Below are positions 8,076 to 14,488 of a stretch of 14,488 bases of DNA, one piece after another. Location: the NCBI GenBank assembly GCA_003530935.1, contig DPEO01000150.1:2498-16985 (forward strand), given 5' to 3'. The position numbers and the translations under genes were made by a program. Position 1 is the stretch's first letter; each line of letters begins with the position of its first letter. The notes beneath the pieces were generated by a model. The model saw nothing but the letters and a program-made list of their open reading frames with translations. It was not told the DNA's origin and searched no databases. The DNA comes from Desulfomicrobiaceae bacterium (lineage in GTDB: Bacteria; Desulfobacterota; Desulfovibrionia; Desulfovibrionales; Desulfomicrobiaceae).

Positions 8076-8915
8076 ATGCCTGTCATCGATCGTCTGCACC
8101 TGCTCGGGCAAATGAACGCCCTCCCCACCCCCCGCCACACCTACCGGGAACGCGTCCAATTCGAGGAGCACATGGACGCCCAACGGCATGGGCTCGATGC
8201 CGCACAAAGCACGCTGCTCAACCAAGCAGTGCAGACGATCCAATCGCTGACAGGCGTATCTTCCCCATCTTCAGCCCTCGGCGAAGTGAGCGCCCGCTTC
8301 GAATCCGGAAAATCCGGGGCAGCAGCCATCGGCTACGACCCCGTGGGCGGCACCTCCTACGGCGCGTATCAGATCGCCTCCCGGCCCGGCACCATGGACC
8401 GCTTCCTCCAATATCTCGATCAGGTGGAACCGTCCTGGGCGGCGCGTCTGCGGGCCGCAGGCCCGGCCAACACCGGATCCACCAGTGGCGGTATGCCCGC
8501 AGAATGGAAGGCCATTGCTGCCGAAGCCCCGCAGCGCTTCTTCCAGGTTCAGCGCCAATTCATCGAACAGACCCACTTCGAGCCCGCCCGCAAGGCCATT
8601 TTGGAGCGCACCGGCATCGATGTGGCAAAAGGCCCGCAAGCTGTGGCCGAGGCGCTGTGGAGCACGGCGGTGCAGCACGGCCCGGCAGGGGCGACCCGCA
8701 TCTTTTTCACTGCTCTCGATGCAATGAATGCGGCGGGCAAGCCACAGGCCCTGCGTCACCCTGAATTTGCGCAAAGATTGCTGCAAAAGGTTTACGCCCT
8801 GCGTGGCTCGGACTTCGGCTCGTCACCCGCCGCCGTGCAAAGCGCGGTGCAGAGCCGCTTGCAGCAGGAAGGGCAATGGGTGCTCGCCATGCTCCAGGGC
8901 GCGCCTACGACGTAG
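8076..8915 (+). CDS. Lysozyme-like domain protein without signal peptide (putative peptidoglycan-active enzyme)
   Basis: The 279-residue product has no signal peptide or membrane segment. After an N-terminal helical stretch (about 1-65, charged and glutamine-rich), it has a segment I associate with lysozyme/chitosanase-like domains of phage-tail or secretion-spike proteins: SARFESGKSGAAAIGYD (72-88), then GGTSYGAYQIASRPGTMDRF (91-110), and later ALWSTAVQHGPAGATRIFF (193-211). E76 in the ESG motif is the natural candidate for the catalytic acid, and GxYQ is a common lysozyme-fold motif. The family name is from memory and not verified. The start ATG follows TGGAG at a 5-base spacing. The gene is divergent from cheW, has a sigma-54-like promoter, and ends inside the tail of the opposite kinase gene (11-base overlap). 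It could be a flagellar or secretion-associated peptidoglycan hydrolase, a phage-derived enzyme or an effector; the sequence does not decide. Confidence 0.7.
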   Translation: MPVIDRLHLLGQMNALPTPRHTYRERVQFEEHMDAQRHGLDAAQSTLLNQAVQTIQSLTGVSSPSSALGEVSARFESGKSGAAAIGYDPVGGTSYGAYQIASRPGTMDRFLQYLDQVEPSWAARLRAAGPANTGSTSGGMPAEWKAIAAEAPQRFFQVQRQFIEQTHFEPARKAILERTGIDVAKGPQAVAEALWSTAVQHGPAGATRIFFTALDAMNAAGKPQALRHPEFAQRLLQKVYALRGSDFGSSPAAVQSAVQSRLQQEGQWVLAMLQGAPTT

Positions 8916-9915
8916 AAGGCATCTCGCCCGCGCGGAAGTCTTTGAGCAGCGCTGCATATTCTTCCTGCGCAAGACGGGGGCCAAAACGGGTCACAACCCG
9001 GGAGGCGGCAAGACTGGCCAGCCGTCCGGCCTCGGGAAAGGACATCCCGTGGGTGATGCCGTACAAGAAGGCGCCGGCAAACATATCCCCAGCCCCGTTG
9101 GTGTCCTTGGCCGCCACCGGGAACGGGTCCACCTCGTGAAGCTGGTAGCCGTCAAAAAGCAGCGCTCCCTCTGCGCCCAAAGTGACGGCAAAAGCGCCCG
9201 CCACCTGACGCAAGCTGTCCACGGCCTTGGCCAGGGTGCGGCACCCGGCCCATGCCAAGGCCTCGGCGCGGTTACAAAAAAGCAAGTCCACCCCTTCTCC
9301 GAGAATTTCTTCCAGACCCAGGCGAAAGTACTGCACCATGGCCGGGTCGGAAAAGCTGAGTGCCGTGCGCACCCCATGGCGTCGGGCCATGGCCATGGCC
9401 GCCACGGCCGCAGCCCGGGCCGTGGGTGAAGACACGAGATAGCCTTCCACATACACGAATCGGGAACGGGCCACGGCCTCTTCGTCCAACTGGGCTGGGC
9501 TCAACTGCGCAGAAATACCCAGATAGGTATTCATGGTGCGCTCCGCATCCGGGGTCACGAGCACCACACACGACCCCGTGCTCCCAGCAGGACGCGGCCC
9601 CTGCAGGGTGGTGGCAACGCCCATGCGGGCCAAATCCTCCAAGAAAAAATCCCCCATCTCATCGGCAGCCACCAGGAACGCATAGCACGCCCGCCCCCCC
9701 AAGGCCGCCACAGCCACCATGGTATTGGCGGCGGAGCCTCCGCAGGCCCGGCTCCCATGCTGACCGCGCAGCGCCTGGAGCACAGCAAACTGGCGTTCCG
9801 TATCCACCAAGGTCATGAGTCCTTTGGCAATGCCATGGGTCTCCAAAAAGGCGTCATCGACGGCAAACTCCATGTCCACCAAAGCATTGCCCATACCAAA
9901 CACGTCAAATTCCAT
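8905..9915 (-). CDS. PfkB-family sugar/nucleoside kinase, adenosine-kinase-like
   Basis: Predicted cytoplasmic ATP-dependent kinase of the ribokinase/PfkB family, 336 residues. It opens with FDVFGMGNALVDMEF (3-17), carries the substrate-site motif GGSAANTM (59-66), a lid-region stretch with DAERTMNTYLGIS (123-135) that resembles bacterial adenosine-kinase-like proteins, and the PfkB signature DTNGAGDMFAGAFLYG (271-286) in which GAGD (274-277) forms the anion hole and D277 is the catalytic base. The start at 9915 follows GGAG at a 5-base spacing; seven more upstream codons are open but overlap the previous gene's stop. It lies 14 bases after the AI-2E-family gene, so the two are probably co-transcribed. 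Substrate cannot be fixed from sequence: adenosine or another nucleoside is favoured, while ribose, fructose or an inosine-like substrate remain possible. Confidence 0.85.
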   Translation of the reverse strand: MEFDVFGMGNALVDMEFAVDDAFLETHGIAKGLMTLVDTERQFAVLQALRGQHGSRACGGSAANTMVAVAALGGRACYAFLVAADEMGDFFLEDLARMGVATTLQGPRPAGSTGSCVVLVTPDAERTMNTYLGISAQLSPAQLDEEAVARSRFVYVEGYLVSSPTARAAAVAAMAMARRHGVRTALSFSDPAMVQYFRLGLEEILGEGVDLLFCNRAEALAWAGCRTLAKAVDSLRQVAGAFAVTLGAEGALLFDGYQLHEVDPFPVAAKDTNGAGDMFAGAFLYGITHGMSFPEAGRLASLAASRVVTRFGPRLAQEEYAALLKDFRAGEMPSTS

Positions 9916-9929
9916 ATGCACTCCATTTG

Positions 9930-11000
9930 TCAGCATGCTGTGCTGTCCGTCTCCAGGTCACGCGCCCACCAGGCGTTGAGCACCGCCTGCACCACCGTGG
10001 CCAGAGGGATGGCAAAAAACACCCCCCAAAATCCCCACAGACCGCCGAACACCAAAATGGAGGCAATCACCGCGATGGGATGGATATTCACCACCTCGGA
10101 CAACAGCAGCGGGACGAGGACATTCCCGTCCAAGAGTTGGATCACCAGATACGCCCCGAGCGCCACCATGAACTGGCTCTCGACCCCCCATTGCATATAA
10201 GCAACCACGGCAACGGGAATGGTCACGACCGTTGCACCGACATAGGGGATGATCACCGAAAGCCCCACCAACAGGCTGAGCAGCATGGCGTAGTTCAATC
10301 CGCACACCAGAAAAGTAATATAGGTCGCCACCCACACGATGAGAATCTCAAGGATCTTGCCGTGCACGTAGTCACTCACCTGCCGCTGGATATCCGCCCA
10401 CACCTTGCTGGCAAGCCGGTGGTCTTCCGGTAAGAAACGACGAAACCATCCAATGAGCAGTGTTTTGTCCTTGAGAAAGAAGAACACCATGATGGGCAAC
10501 AGCACCAAGTAGATAGTGAAGGTGATGACCGAACGCATACTGGAGAGGCCGTATGCCACCAGTTGATGGCCATAGCTGGCGATCTGGATGCGGAAACTAT
10601 CCAAGAGCTCCGTCAAATATGCTTCCGAAATCAGATGCGGATACCGCTCGGGCAAATGCACGAGCAGCGTTTGGGCGCTGGCCACCATATCCGGCAACCG
10701 CCCCAGAAAGTCCGTCACCTGACGGATGAGGAGCGGAGCAAGGCCAAGGACCAAAAACACCAAGAGCACTACAAAGAGCAAACACACCAGGCTGACCGCA
10801 ACGAGACGAGGCGTGCCCAAACGCACCAATGGGCGCACCAAGCCCTCCAGGAGAAAGGCGATCACCAAGGCGGCGATCACTGGGGCCAAAAAGTCGCCAA
10901 TCCATAACACCAAGGCAGACAGCACTGCGAGTACTGCCACCAGAGTAAAAAATTGGGGATTGGCTGCAAAACGATCGAGTACGTTGCGAAACAAATGCAC
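9930..11000 (-). CDS. AI-2E / PerM-family integral membrane protein (putative transporter)
   Basis: The 356-residue protein belongs to the AI-2E (PerM/YdiK/TqsA) family of inner-membrane proteins; studied members export small molecules such as autoinducer-2 or exchange cations. Hydrophobic segments lie at about 17-33, 36-53, 65-92, 156-176, 213-233, 237-268, 275-291 and 305-343, with a more polar loop at about 93-150, which is the family pattern. Typical C-terminal motifs are visible: IPYVGA (251-256), LLDGNVLVPLLLSEVVNIHP (289-308) and FGGLWGFWGVFFAIPLA (318-334). Translation starts at GTG (11000), preceded by AAGGAG at a 5-base spacing. The kinase gene follows after 14 bases. The substrate is unknown, and the family name should not be read as evidence for quorum sensing here. 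Confidence 0.9.
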   Translation of the reverse strand: MHLFRNVLDRFAANPQFFTLVAVLAVLSALVLWIGDFLAPVIAALVIAFLLEGLVRPLVRLGTPRLVAVSLVCLLFVVLLVFLVLGLAPLLIRQVTDFLGRLPDMVASAQTLLVHLPERYPHLISEAYLTELLDSFRIQIASYGHQLVAYGLSSMRSVITFTIYLVLLPIMVFFFLKDKTLLIGWFRRFLPEDHRLASKVWADIQRQVSDYVHGKILEILIVWVATYITFLVCGLNYAMLLSLLVGLSVIIPYVGATVVTIPVAVVAYMQWGVESQFMVALGAYLVIQLLDGNVLVPLLLSEVVNIHPIAVIASILVFGGLWGFWGVFFAIPLATVVQAVLNAWWARDLETDSTAC

Positions 11001-11027
11001 AGAGGCTCCTTGTCGTAGAATGGACGC

Positions 11028-11057
11028 GGCCTAGCCTGTCCGGGTTTCGCCCGTCAA
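11028..11057 (-). promoter_or_regulatory. Weak candidate sigma-70 promoter for the AI-2E-family and kinase genes
   Basis: On the minus strand TTGACG (11057-11052, five of six matches to a -35 box) starts directly after the glnN hairpin and is followed after 18 bases by TAGGCC, a poor -10 box. The location is sensible, about 30 bases before the GTG start, but the -10 match is weak. It is the only candidate I see in the 117-base gap. Confidence 0.25.
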
Positions 11058-11087
11058 CACGAAGGCCGCCCGGAGGCGGCCTTCGTG
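11058..11087 (-). terminator. Perfect 13-bp hairpin after glnN, likely terminator
   Basis: Two arms of 13 bases (CACGAAGGCCGCC and GGCGGCCTTCGTG) pair perfectly around a 4-base loop. The hairpin begins 30 bases after the glnN stop codon (at 11118). The following bases on the minus strand are TTGACGG, not a T-run, so this is a strong RNA hairpin without the usual U-tract. It may stop transcription inefficiently, protect the mRNA 3' end, or work with Rho. Confidence 0.6.
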
Positions 11088-11117
11088 GACAGACAAGATG
11101 CCCAGTGACGGATGTGG

Positions 11118-13301
11118 TTAGCGGATAAAGAGCATTTCCTGGTAGCTGGGCAGGGCCCATTGGTCATCGGCCACCATGGTCTCCAGGGTGTCCGCCCATT
11201 GGCGCACTTCCGCCATGGCCGGCAGAATGACATCGCAGGCATAGCGGGCATGGGCATGGGTCGACGCCCCTTTGTCGGCGGCCAACACGGCATCGAGATT
11301 TTCAATGGCGTCCTGGAGCTTGCGCAGGTTCTCGGTGATCGCGTCCAGCATCTTGGTGCGGAAGTCTTTCCCGATGGCGCGCAAATTGGCGCACACCGCC
11401 GCCAGCTCTCCCTGATAACGGATGGCGGAAGGGAGAATAATGGTCTTCGCCATGCGCAGGGCAAGGGCCGCTTCGGTCTCGATGGTCTTGCAGTACTGCT
11501 CGGTATAGATTTCCTCGCGGCTTTTGAGCTCTGCCTCGGTGAAGACCCCGTACTTGGTGAAGAGCTCCACCACCTCCGGACTGGTAAGCACCGGCAAGGC
11601 GTCCGGGGTGGTTTTGAGATTGGGCAGCCCGCGACGCTCCGCTTCTTTGTGCCATTCTTCGGAATATCCGTCGCCGTTGAAGATGACCGCCTCATGCTCC
11701 GTGATGATGGAACGCAGAAGCTCCTGCACCGCGGCATTGAGCTTGGAGGGGTCCCCGGCGGTGGCCTTTTCCAACTCCGTGGCGATATAATCCAACGACT
11801 CGGCGAGCATGGTGTTGAGGGCCACCTGCGGGCCGGCGATGGACATGGAGGAGCCCACGGCGCGGAACTCGAAGCGGTTGCCGGTAAAGGCAAAGGGGCT
11901 GGTGCGGTTGCGGTCTCCCGGGTCCCGGGGAAGCGGCGGCAGGGTGTCCACCCCCACATTCATGAAACACTTCTGCTTGCACCCCTTTACCTGACCGGTC
12001 TTGATCTGCTCGAACACGTCGCTCAGTTGCTCGCCCAGATACACGGACATGATGGCCGGCGGGGCCTCGTTGGCGCCAAGACGATGGTCGTTGGACGCCG
12101 AGGCCACGGTGGCGCGCAGGAGAGCGCCGTATTTGTGGAGTGCACGAATAGTGGCCGCGCAGAACACCAAAAACTGGGCGTTTTCGTGGGGGGTGTCGCC
12201 GGGATCGAAAAGACTGCCGAGCTCGGCGTTGCCAATGGAATAGTTGAGGTGTTTGCCTGAACCGTTGATGCCGGCAAAGGGCTTTTCATGGAGCAGGCAC
12301 ATCATGCCGTAGCGCTTGGCCACAGTGCGCAGTACCGTCATGATGAGCTGGTTGTGATCCGTAGCCAAGTTCCCCTGTTCATACAAAGGCGCGATCTCGA
12401 ACTGGCTGGGCGCCACCTCGTTGTGCCGGGTCTTCACCGGCACACCAAGTTTGTAGAGCTCCCGCTCCACTTCCATCATGAAGGAGAGTACCCGACGGGG
12501 GATCACTCCAAAGTATTGGTCTTCGAATTCCTGGCCCTTGGCAGGTTTGGCGCCGAAAAGGGTACGTCCTGCAATAAGCAGGTCCGGCCGGGCAAAGGCA
12601 AAGTTGCGATCGATGAGAAAATACTCCTGCTCCGGGCCAGCGAAACAGGTGATGGGGAGCGTCGTCTCGGTGCCAAAGAGCTTGAGCACCCGCTTGGCCT
12701 GCTTGTTCAATACCTGCAGGGAACGCAGCAGCGGTGTTTTCTTATCCAGGGCCTCGCCGTTCCAGGAGACGAATGCCGTGGGGATGCACAAAAAGGTCCC
12801 ATTGGGATTTTCCAGGATATACGCGGGGCTGGTGACGTCCCACGCCGTATACCCACGCGCCTCGAACGTCGTGCGCAGCCCACCGGAAGGAAAACTCGAT
12901 GCATCCGGCTCACCCTGGATGAGCATCTTACCGGAAAACTCGGCAATGGCCCCCCCTTTCCCGTCAGGGGTCAAAAAGGAATCGTGTTTTTCTGCAGTAA
13001 GGCCGGTCAAGGGGAAAAACACATGGGTAAAATGCGTGGCCCCTTTCTCGATGGCCCAATCTTTCATAGCCGTGGCCACGATGTCCGCAATGGACGGATC
13101 CAGTTTTTCCCCCAGCTCGATGGTCTTCTTGAGCGACTTATAGACGTCTTTGGGCAGACGTTCCCGCATGACCTGGTCGTTGAATACGTTGCATCCATAG
13201 ATGTCCGTCGGTTTTTCCTCCTGGAAGTGCATCCCAGAAGAGGCCGGTTTGTACTCTAAAATCGCCCGAATGGCATCCCGCCGGGTAGAAACTCCGCTCA
13301 T
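11118..13301 (-). CDS. glnN: Glutamine synthetase type III (GSIII)
   Basis: ATP-dependent synthesis of glutamine from glutamate and ammonia in the cytoplasm. The 727-residue product matches the roughly 700-730 residues of type III enzymes, far longer than GlnA types I and II (about 350-470). Visible blocks: the GSIII N-terminal region THFTHVFFPLTGLTAEKHDS (89-108), GPEQEYFLID (222-231) with metal-binding glutamates, RHNEVAPSQFEIAPLYEQGN (292-311), the glutamate/ATP loop INGSGKHLN (345-353) and HRLGANEAPPAIMSVYLG (406-423), a type III signature. I start at ATG 13301, preceded by GGAGGAGTCT; 30 more upstream codons are open but look like untranslated leader and would include the promoter. A sigma-54-like promoter lies about 70 bases upstream, fitting nitrogen control. 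No glnB, ntrC or glutamate synthase gene is nearby. The gene ends before the hairpin at 11058-11087. Confidence 0.96.
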   Translation of the reverse strand: MSGVSTRRDAIRAILEYKPASSGMHFQEEKPTDIYGCNVFNDQVMRERLPKDVYKSLKKTIELGEKLDPSIADIVATAMKDWAIEKGATHFTHVFFPLTGLTAEKHDSFLTPDGKGGAIAEFSGKMLIQGEPDASSFPSGGLRTTFEARGYTAWDVTSPAYILENPNGTFLCIPTAFVSWNGEALDKKTPLLRSLQVLNKQAKRVLKLFGTETTLPITCFAGPEQEYFLIDRNFAFARPDLLIAGRTLFGAKPAKGQEFEDQYFGVIPRRVLSFMMEVERELYKLGVPVKTRHNEVAPSQFEIAPLYEQGNLATDHNQLIMTVLRTVAKRYGMMCLLHEKPFAGINGSGKHLNYSIGNAELGSLFDPGDTPHENAQFLVFCAATIRALHKYGALLRATVASASNDHRLGANEAPPAIMSVYLGEQLSDVFEQIKTGQVKGCKQKCFMNVGVDTLPPLPRDPGDRNRTSPFAFTGNRFEFRAVGSSMSIAGPQVALNTMLAESLDYIATELEKATAGDPSKLNAAVQELLRSIITEHEAVIFNGDGYSEEWHKEAERRGLPNLKTTPDALPVLTSPEVVELFTKYGVFTEAELKSREEIYTEQYCKTIETEAALALRMAKTIILPSAIRYQGELAAVCANLRAIGKDFRTKMLDAITENLRKLQDAIENLDAVLAADKGASTHAHARYACDVILPAMAEVRQWADTLETMVADDQWALPSYQEMLFIR

Positions 13302-13367
13302 AGACTCCTCCAAAAAGGTGATAGGGTCGCGCCATGCGCCCGCCGTATGAACCAACGCCCCAAAACA

Positions 13368-13383
13368 AGCAAGGACAGGGCCA
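13368..13383 (-). promoter_or_regulatory. Sigma-54 (RpoN) promoter of glnN
   Basis: On the minus strand TGGCCCTGTCCTTGCT matches the sigma-54 consensus closely: TGGC at -24, TTGCT at -12 and the exact GG-N10-GC spacing. The transcription start would fall near 13357, leaving a leader of about 56 bases to the ATG at 13301. Position, orientation and the gene controlled (glutamine synthetase) all agree. The activator, NtrC-like or another, cannot be told from this window. Confidence 0.78.
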
Positions 13384-13385
13384 AA

Positions 13386-13400
13386 AAGCATAATATGCTT
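13386..13400. promoter_or_regulatory. Palindrome AAGCATA-A-TATGCTT next to the glnN promoter
   Basis: Two perfect 7-base arms flank a single central A. The palindrome ends two bases upstream of the -24 element of the glnN promoter and lies in an AT-rich stretch (13384-13423) unlike the surrounding GC-rich DNA. It could be an operator for a dimeric regulator, part of an IHF-bent promoter region, or chance in AT-rich DNA. I do not recognise the motif. Confidence 0.4.
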
Positions 13401-13572
13401 ATTTTATTTAATAAAAAAATAAAAAGCCTCCAGCATCTCCCCCCCATCTTGTCATTTTGCCAAGCCTGTTCATTATTTTTTTTCATTTTTGTCCATCCAG
13501 CTCCCATCAGAGCTGTTCGCACTGCTCGCGGGACGCACGAAGGCAACACCCGCGCTCCCAAAAGCGGAGGAG

Positions 13573-13588
13573 CCACCGCAAGGTGGCA
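13573..13588. other. GNRA-capped hairpin in the leader region of the HDOD gene
   Basis: GCCACC-GCAA-GGTGGC on the plus strand forms a perfect 6-bp stem closed by a GCAA (GNRA) tetraloop. It lies about 110 bases before the HDOD start, in a GC-rich stretch between AT-rich segments. No T-run follows, so it is not a simple terminator. It could be part of a structured leader or small RNA; I do not recognise a known riboswitch class. Confidence 0.35.
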
Positions 13589-13699
13589 CGTCTGCCTGCA
13601 CACCACCCAGGCTCGCCACGACATTTTCTAGACAACGCCCATCGTTTTCCTTTACTTGAACGCTACGGCTATCTCCAACCCCTTCTCAAGGAGTCCCCT

Positions 13700-14488
13700 A
13701 TGCCCGCCAACACCAATCTCTATCTTTTGACCCGGCTCCCCATCTTTCACACCAACAAAACCGTTTGGGGATACGAAATTCAGGCGACGAGCGACACCGG
13801 TCAAAGTACGGTGGGGACCACCATCATCGCCGGCGATTCAGTCGGCCTCCAAAACATCGTGGCCCGCAGCAAAAAAATCCTCATTGCCTACACCTATGAC
13901 CAAATCGCCAACGAACTCCCCCACGCCATCCCTGCGGCCAACTCCGCCATCCAGGTGGCCACGGAATACCAGCTCGACGCCACCATCACCGAAGTCCTCG
14001 ATCGACTCCACGCCGAAGGACATACCTTGGCCCTCGAATGGCACCCCGCCACCACGCCGGCCTCGCCACTTTTGGAGAAATCACAAGTCATCACCGTCAC
14101 TTCTCCCGCCGCCTTCGAGGACCCCGCCCTCCAAACAGCGGTCCAAAAGACCCACGCGCTTATTTTGTGCAAAAATGTAAACACCGAAGACGACTTCCGA
14201 TCCCTCGCCCAGCGCGGCGGCAGCCTCTTTCAAGGCCGTGCCTTCACCCAGCCCGAGGTCATTCCCGGAAAAAAAATCTCCGCCCATCAGGGCTCGCGGC
14301 TGCGCCTTCTTGAAGTCATCGAGCAAGAAGACCCTGATTTGAACAAACTTGCACAAACAGTCCAAACCGATGTCACCTTGAGCTACAAGCTCCTCACCTA
14401 CCTCAACTCCCCGGCCTTCGGCTTTGCCCGCAAGATCGAATCCATCCGGCAAGCCATCACCCTGTTGGGCTGGCGTCAGATGCGCAAT
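13700..14488 (+). CDS. HDOD-domain signalling protein with degenerate EAL-like N-terminus (runs off the right edge)
   Basis: The first 263 codons of a cytoplasmic protein of the EAL-HDOD (YuxH-like) type; members are about 400 residues, so roughly a third is missing. The opening TRLPIFHTNKTVWGYEI (11-27) resembles the start of EAL domains (RQPIFD..VYGYELL), and GGSLFQGRAFTQPE (173-186) resembles their end. The glutamate-bearing catalytic motifs expected between are not recognisable, so cyclic-di-GMP hydrolysis is unlikely. The HDOD domain begins near 196: LRLLEVIEQEDPDLNKLAQT (201-220), DVTLSYKLLTYLNSPAFG (224-241) and ESIRQAITLLGWRQMR (247-262). HDOD domains resemble HD hydrolases but lack the HD metal pair and act in signalling or regulation. 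The ATG follows AAGGAG at a 6-base spacing. It diverges from glnN across the 398-base intergenic region. Family is fairly secure; the pathway is unknown. Confidence 0.88.
   Translation, partial: MPANTNLYLLTRLPIFHTNKTVWGYEIQATSDTGQSTVGTTIIAGDSVGLQNIVARSKKILIAYTYDQIANELPHAIPAANSAIQVATEYQLDATITEVLDRLHAEGHTLALEWHPATTPASPLLEKSQVITVTSPAAFEDPALQTAVQKTHALILCKNVNTEDDFRSLAQRGGSLFQGRAFTQPEVIPGKKISAHQGSRLRLLEVIEQEDPDLNKLAQTVQTDVTLSYKLLTYLNSPAFGFARKIESIRQAITLLGWRQMRN

Larger units (their letters stand above)
13302..13699. other. 398-base divergent intergenic region between glnN and the HDOD gene
   Basis: From glnN outward it holds the glnN leader (13302-13357), the sigma-54 promoter and adjoining palindrome, an AT-rich tract (about 13384-13423), a second T-rich tract (13470-13494), and then a GC-rich stretch (about 13500-13620) with a small hairpin at 13573-13588. 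It ends with the AAGGAG ribosome site of the HDOD gene at 13688-13693. Open frames across it (for example a minus-strand frame ending inside the glnN start) lack a ribosome site and look non-coding. I could not assign a clear promoter to the HDOD gene. Confidence 0.7.

Noticed and set aside
13587..13603. TGGCACGTCTGCCTGCA, sigma-54-like sequence on the plus strand before the HDOD gene
   Set aside because: Both half-elements look good, but the spacing is one base too long (GG-N11-GC). Sigma-54 is strict about this spacing, and the TGGC also forms part of a hairpin.
13298..13624. Minus-strand 108-codon open frame with a hydrophobic stretch upstream of glnN
   Set aside because: It has no ribosome site, spans the glnN promoter and leader, overlaps the glnN start in another frame, and its hydrophobic part comes from T-rich non-coding DNA.
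1..14488. Search for CRISPR arrays, tRNA genes, insertion sequences, phage integration sites or toxin-antitoxin pairs
   Set aside because: No regularly spaced repeats, cloverleaf sequences, transposase-like proteins or paired small genes were seen; the lysozyme-like gene alone is not enough to call a prophage.

Overview
The window looks like a piece of chromosome from a GC-rich, Gram-negative member of the Desulfovibrio group (Desulfovibrionales, formerly Deltaproteobacteria). This is an inference from gene content and order, from protein character (split glycyl-tRNA synthetase, RodZ-like protein, type III glutamine synthetase, HDOD signalling protein) and from sigma-54-like promoters. No marker gene fixes the species. 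I see no tRNA, rRNA, CRISPR array, insertion sequence or prophage.

Layout. (1) 1-7402, minus strand: one long tightly spaced gene set read in the order mfd, a SurA-like periplasmic chaperone/PPIase gene, a rodZ-like gene, recO, glyQ, glyS (glyS runs off the left edge). It mixes DNA repair (Mfd, RecO), envelope functions (SurA-like, RodZ-like) and translation (both glycyl-tRNA synthetase subunits). Gaps are 17 to 43 bases and rodZ/recO overlap as ATGA, so co-transcription is likely. (2) 7468-7938, minus: a stand-alone cheW, followed by a textbook intrinsic terminator whose T-run ends only 8 bases before the apparent TTG start of mfd. (3) 8076-8915, plus: a lysozyme-like, signal-less protein gene with a sigma-54-like promoter, divergent from cheW. 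Its 3' end overlaps the next gene tail-to-tail by 11 bases. (4) 8905-11000, minus: an AI-2E/PerM-family membrane protein gene (GTG start), then a PfkB-family, adenosine-kinase-like gene. (5) 11118-13301, minus: type III glutamine synthetase (glnN) with a perfect 13-bp hairpin after it and a strong sigma-54-like promoter before it, as expected for a nitrogen-regulated gene. (6) 13302-13699: a 398-base divergent intergenic region. (7) 13700-14488, plus: the first 263 codons of an EAL-like/HDOD signalling protein, open at the right edge.

Most of the window is ordinary core chromosome and I found no clear new multi-gene system. The points most worth a second look are the lysozyme-like protein beside cheW, the terminator immediately before mfd, the sigma-54 promoter and adjoining palindrome at glnN, and the structured intergenic stretch before the HDOD gene.
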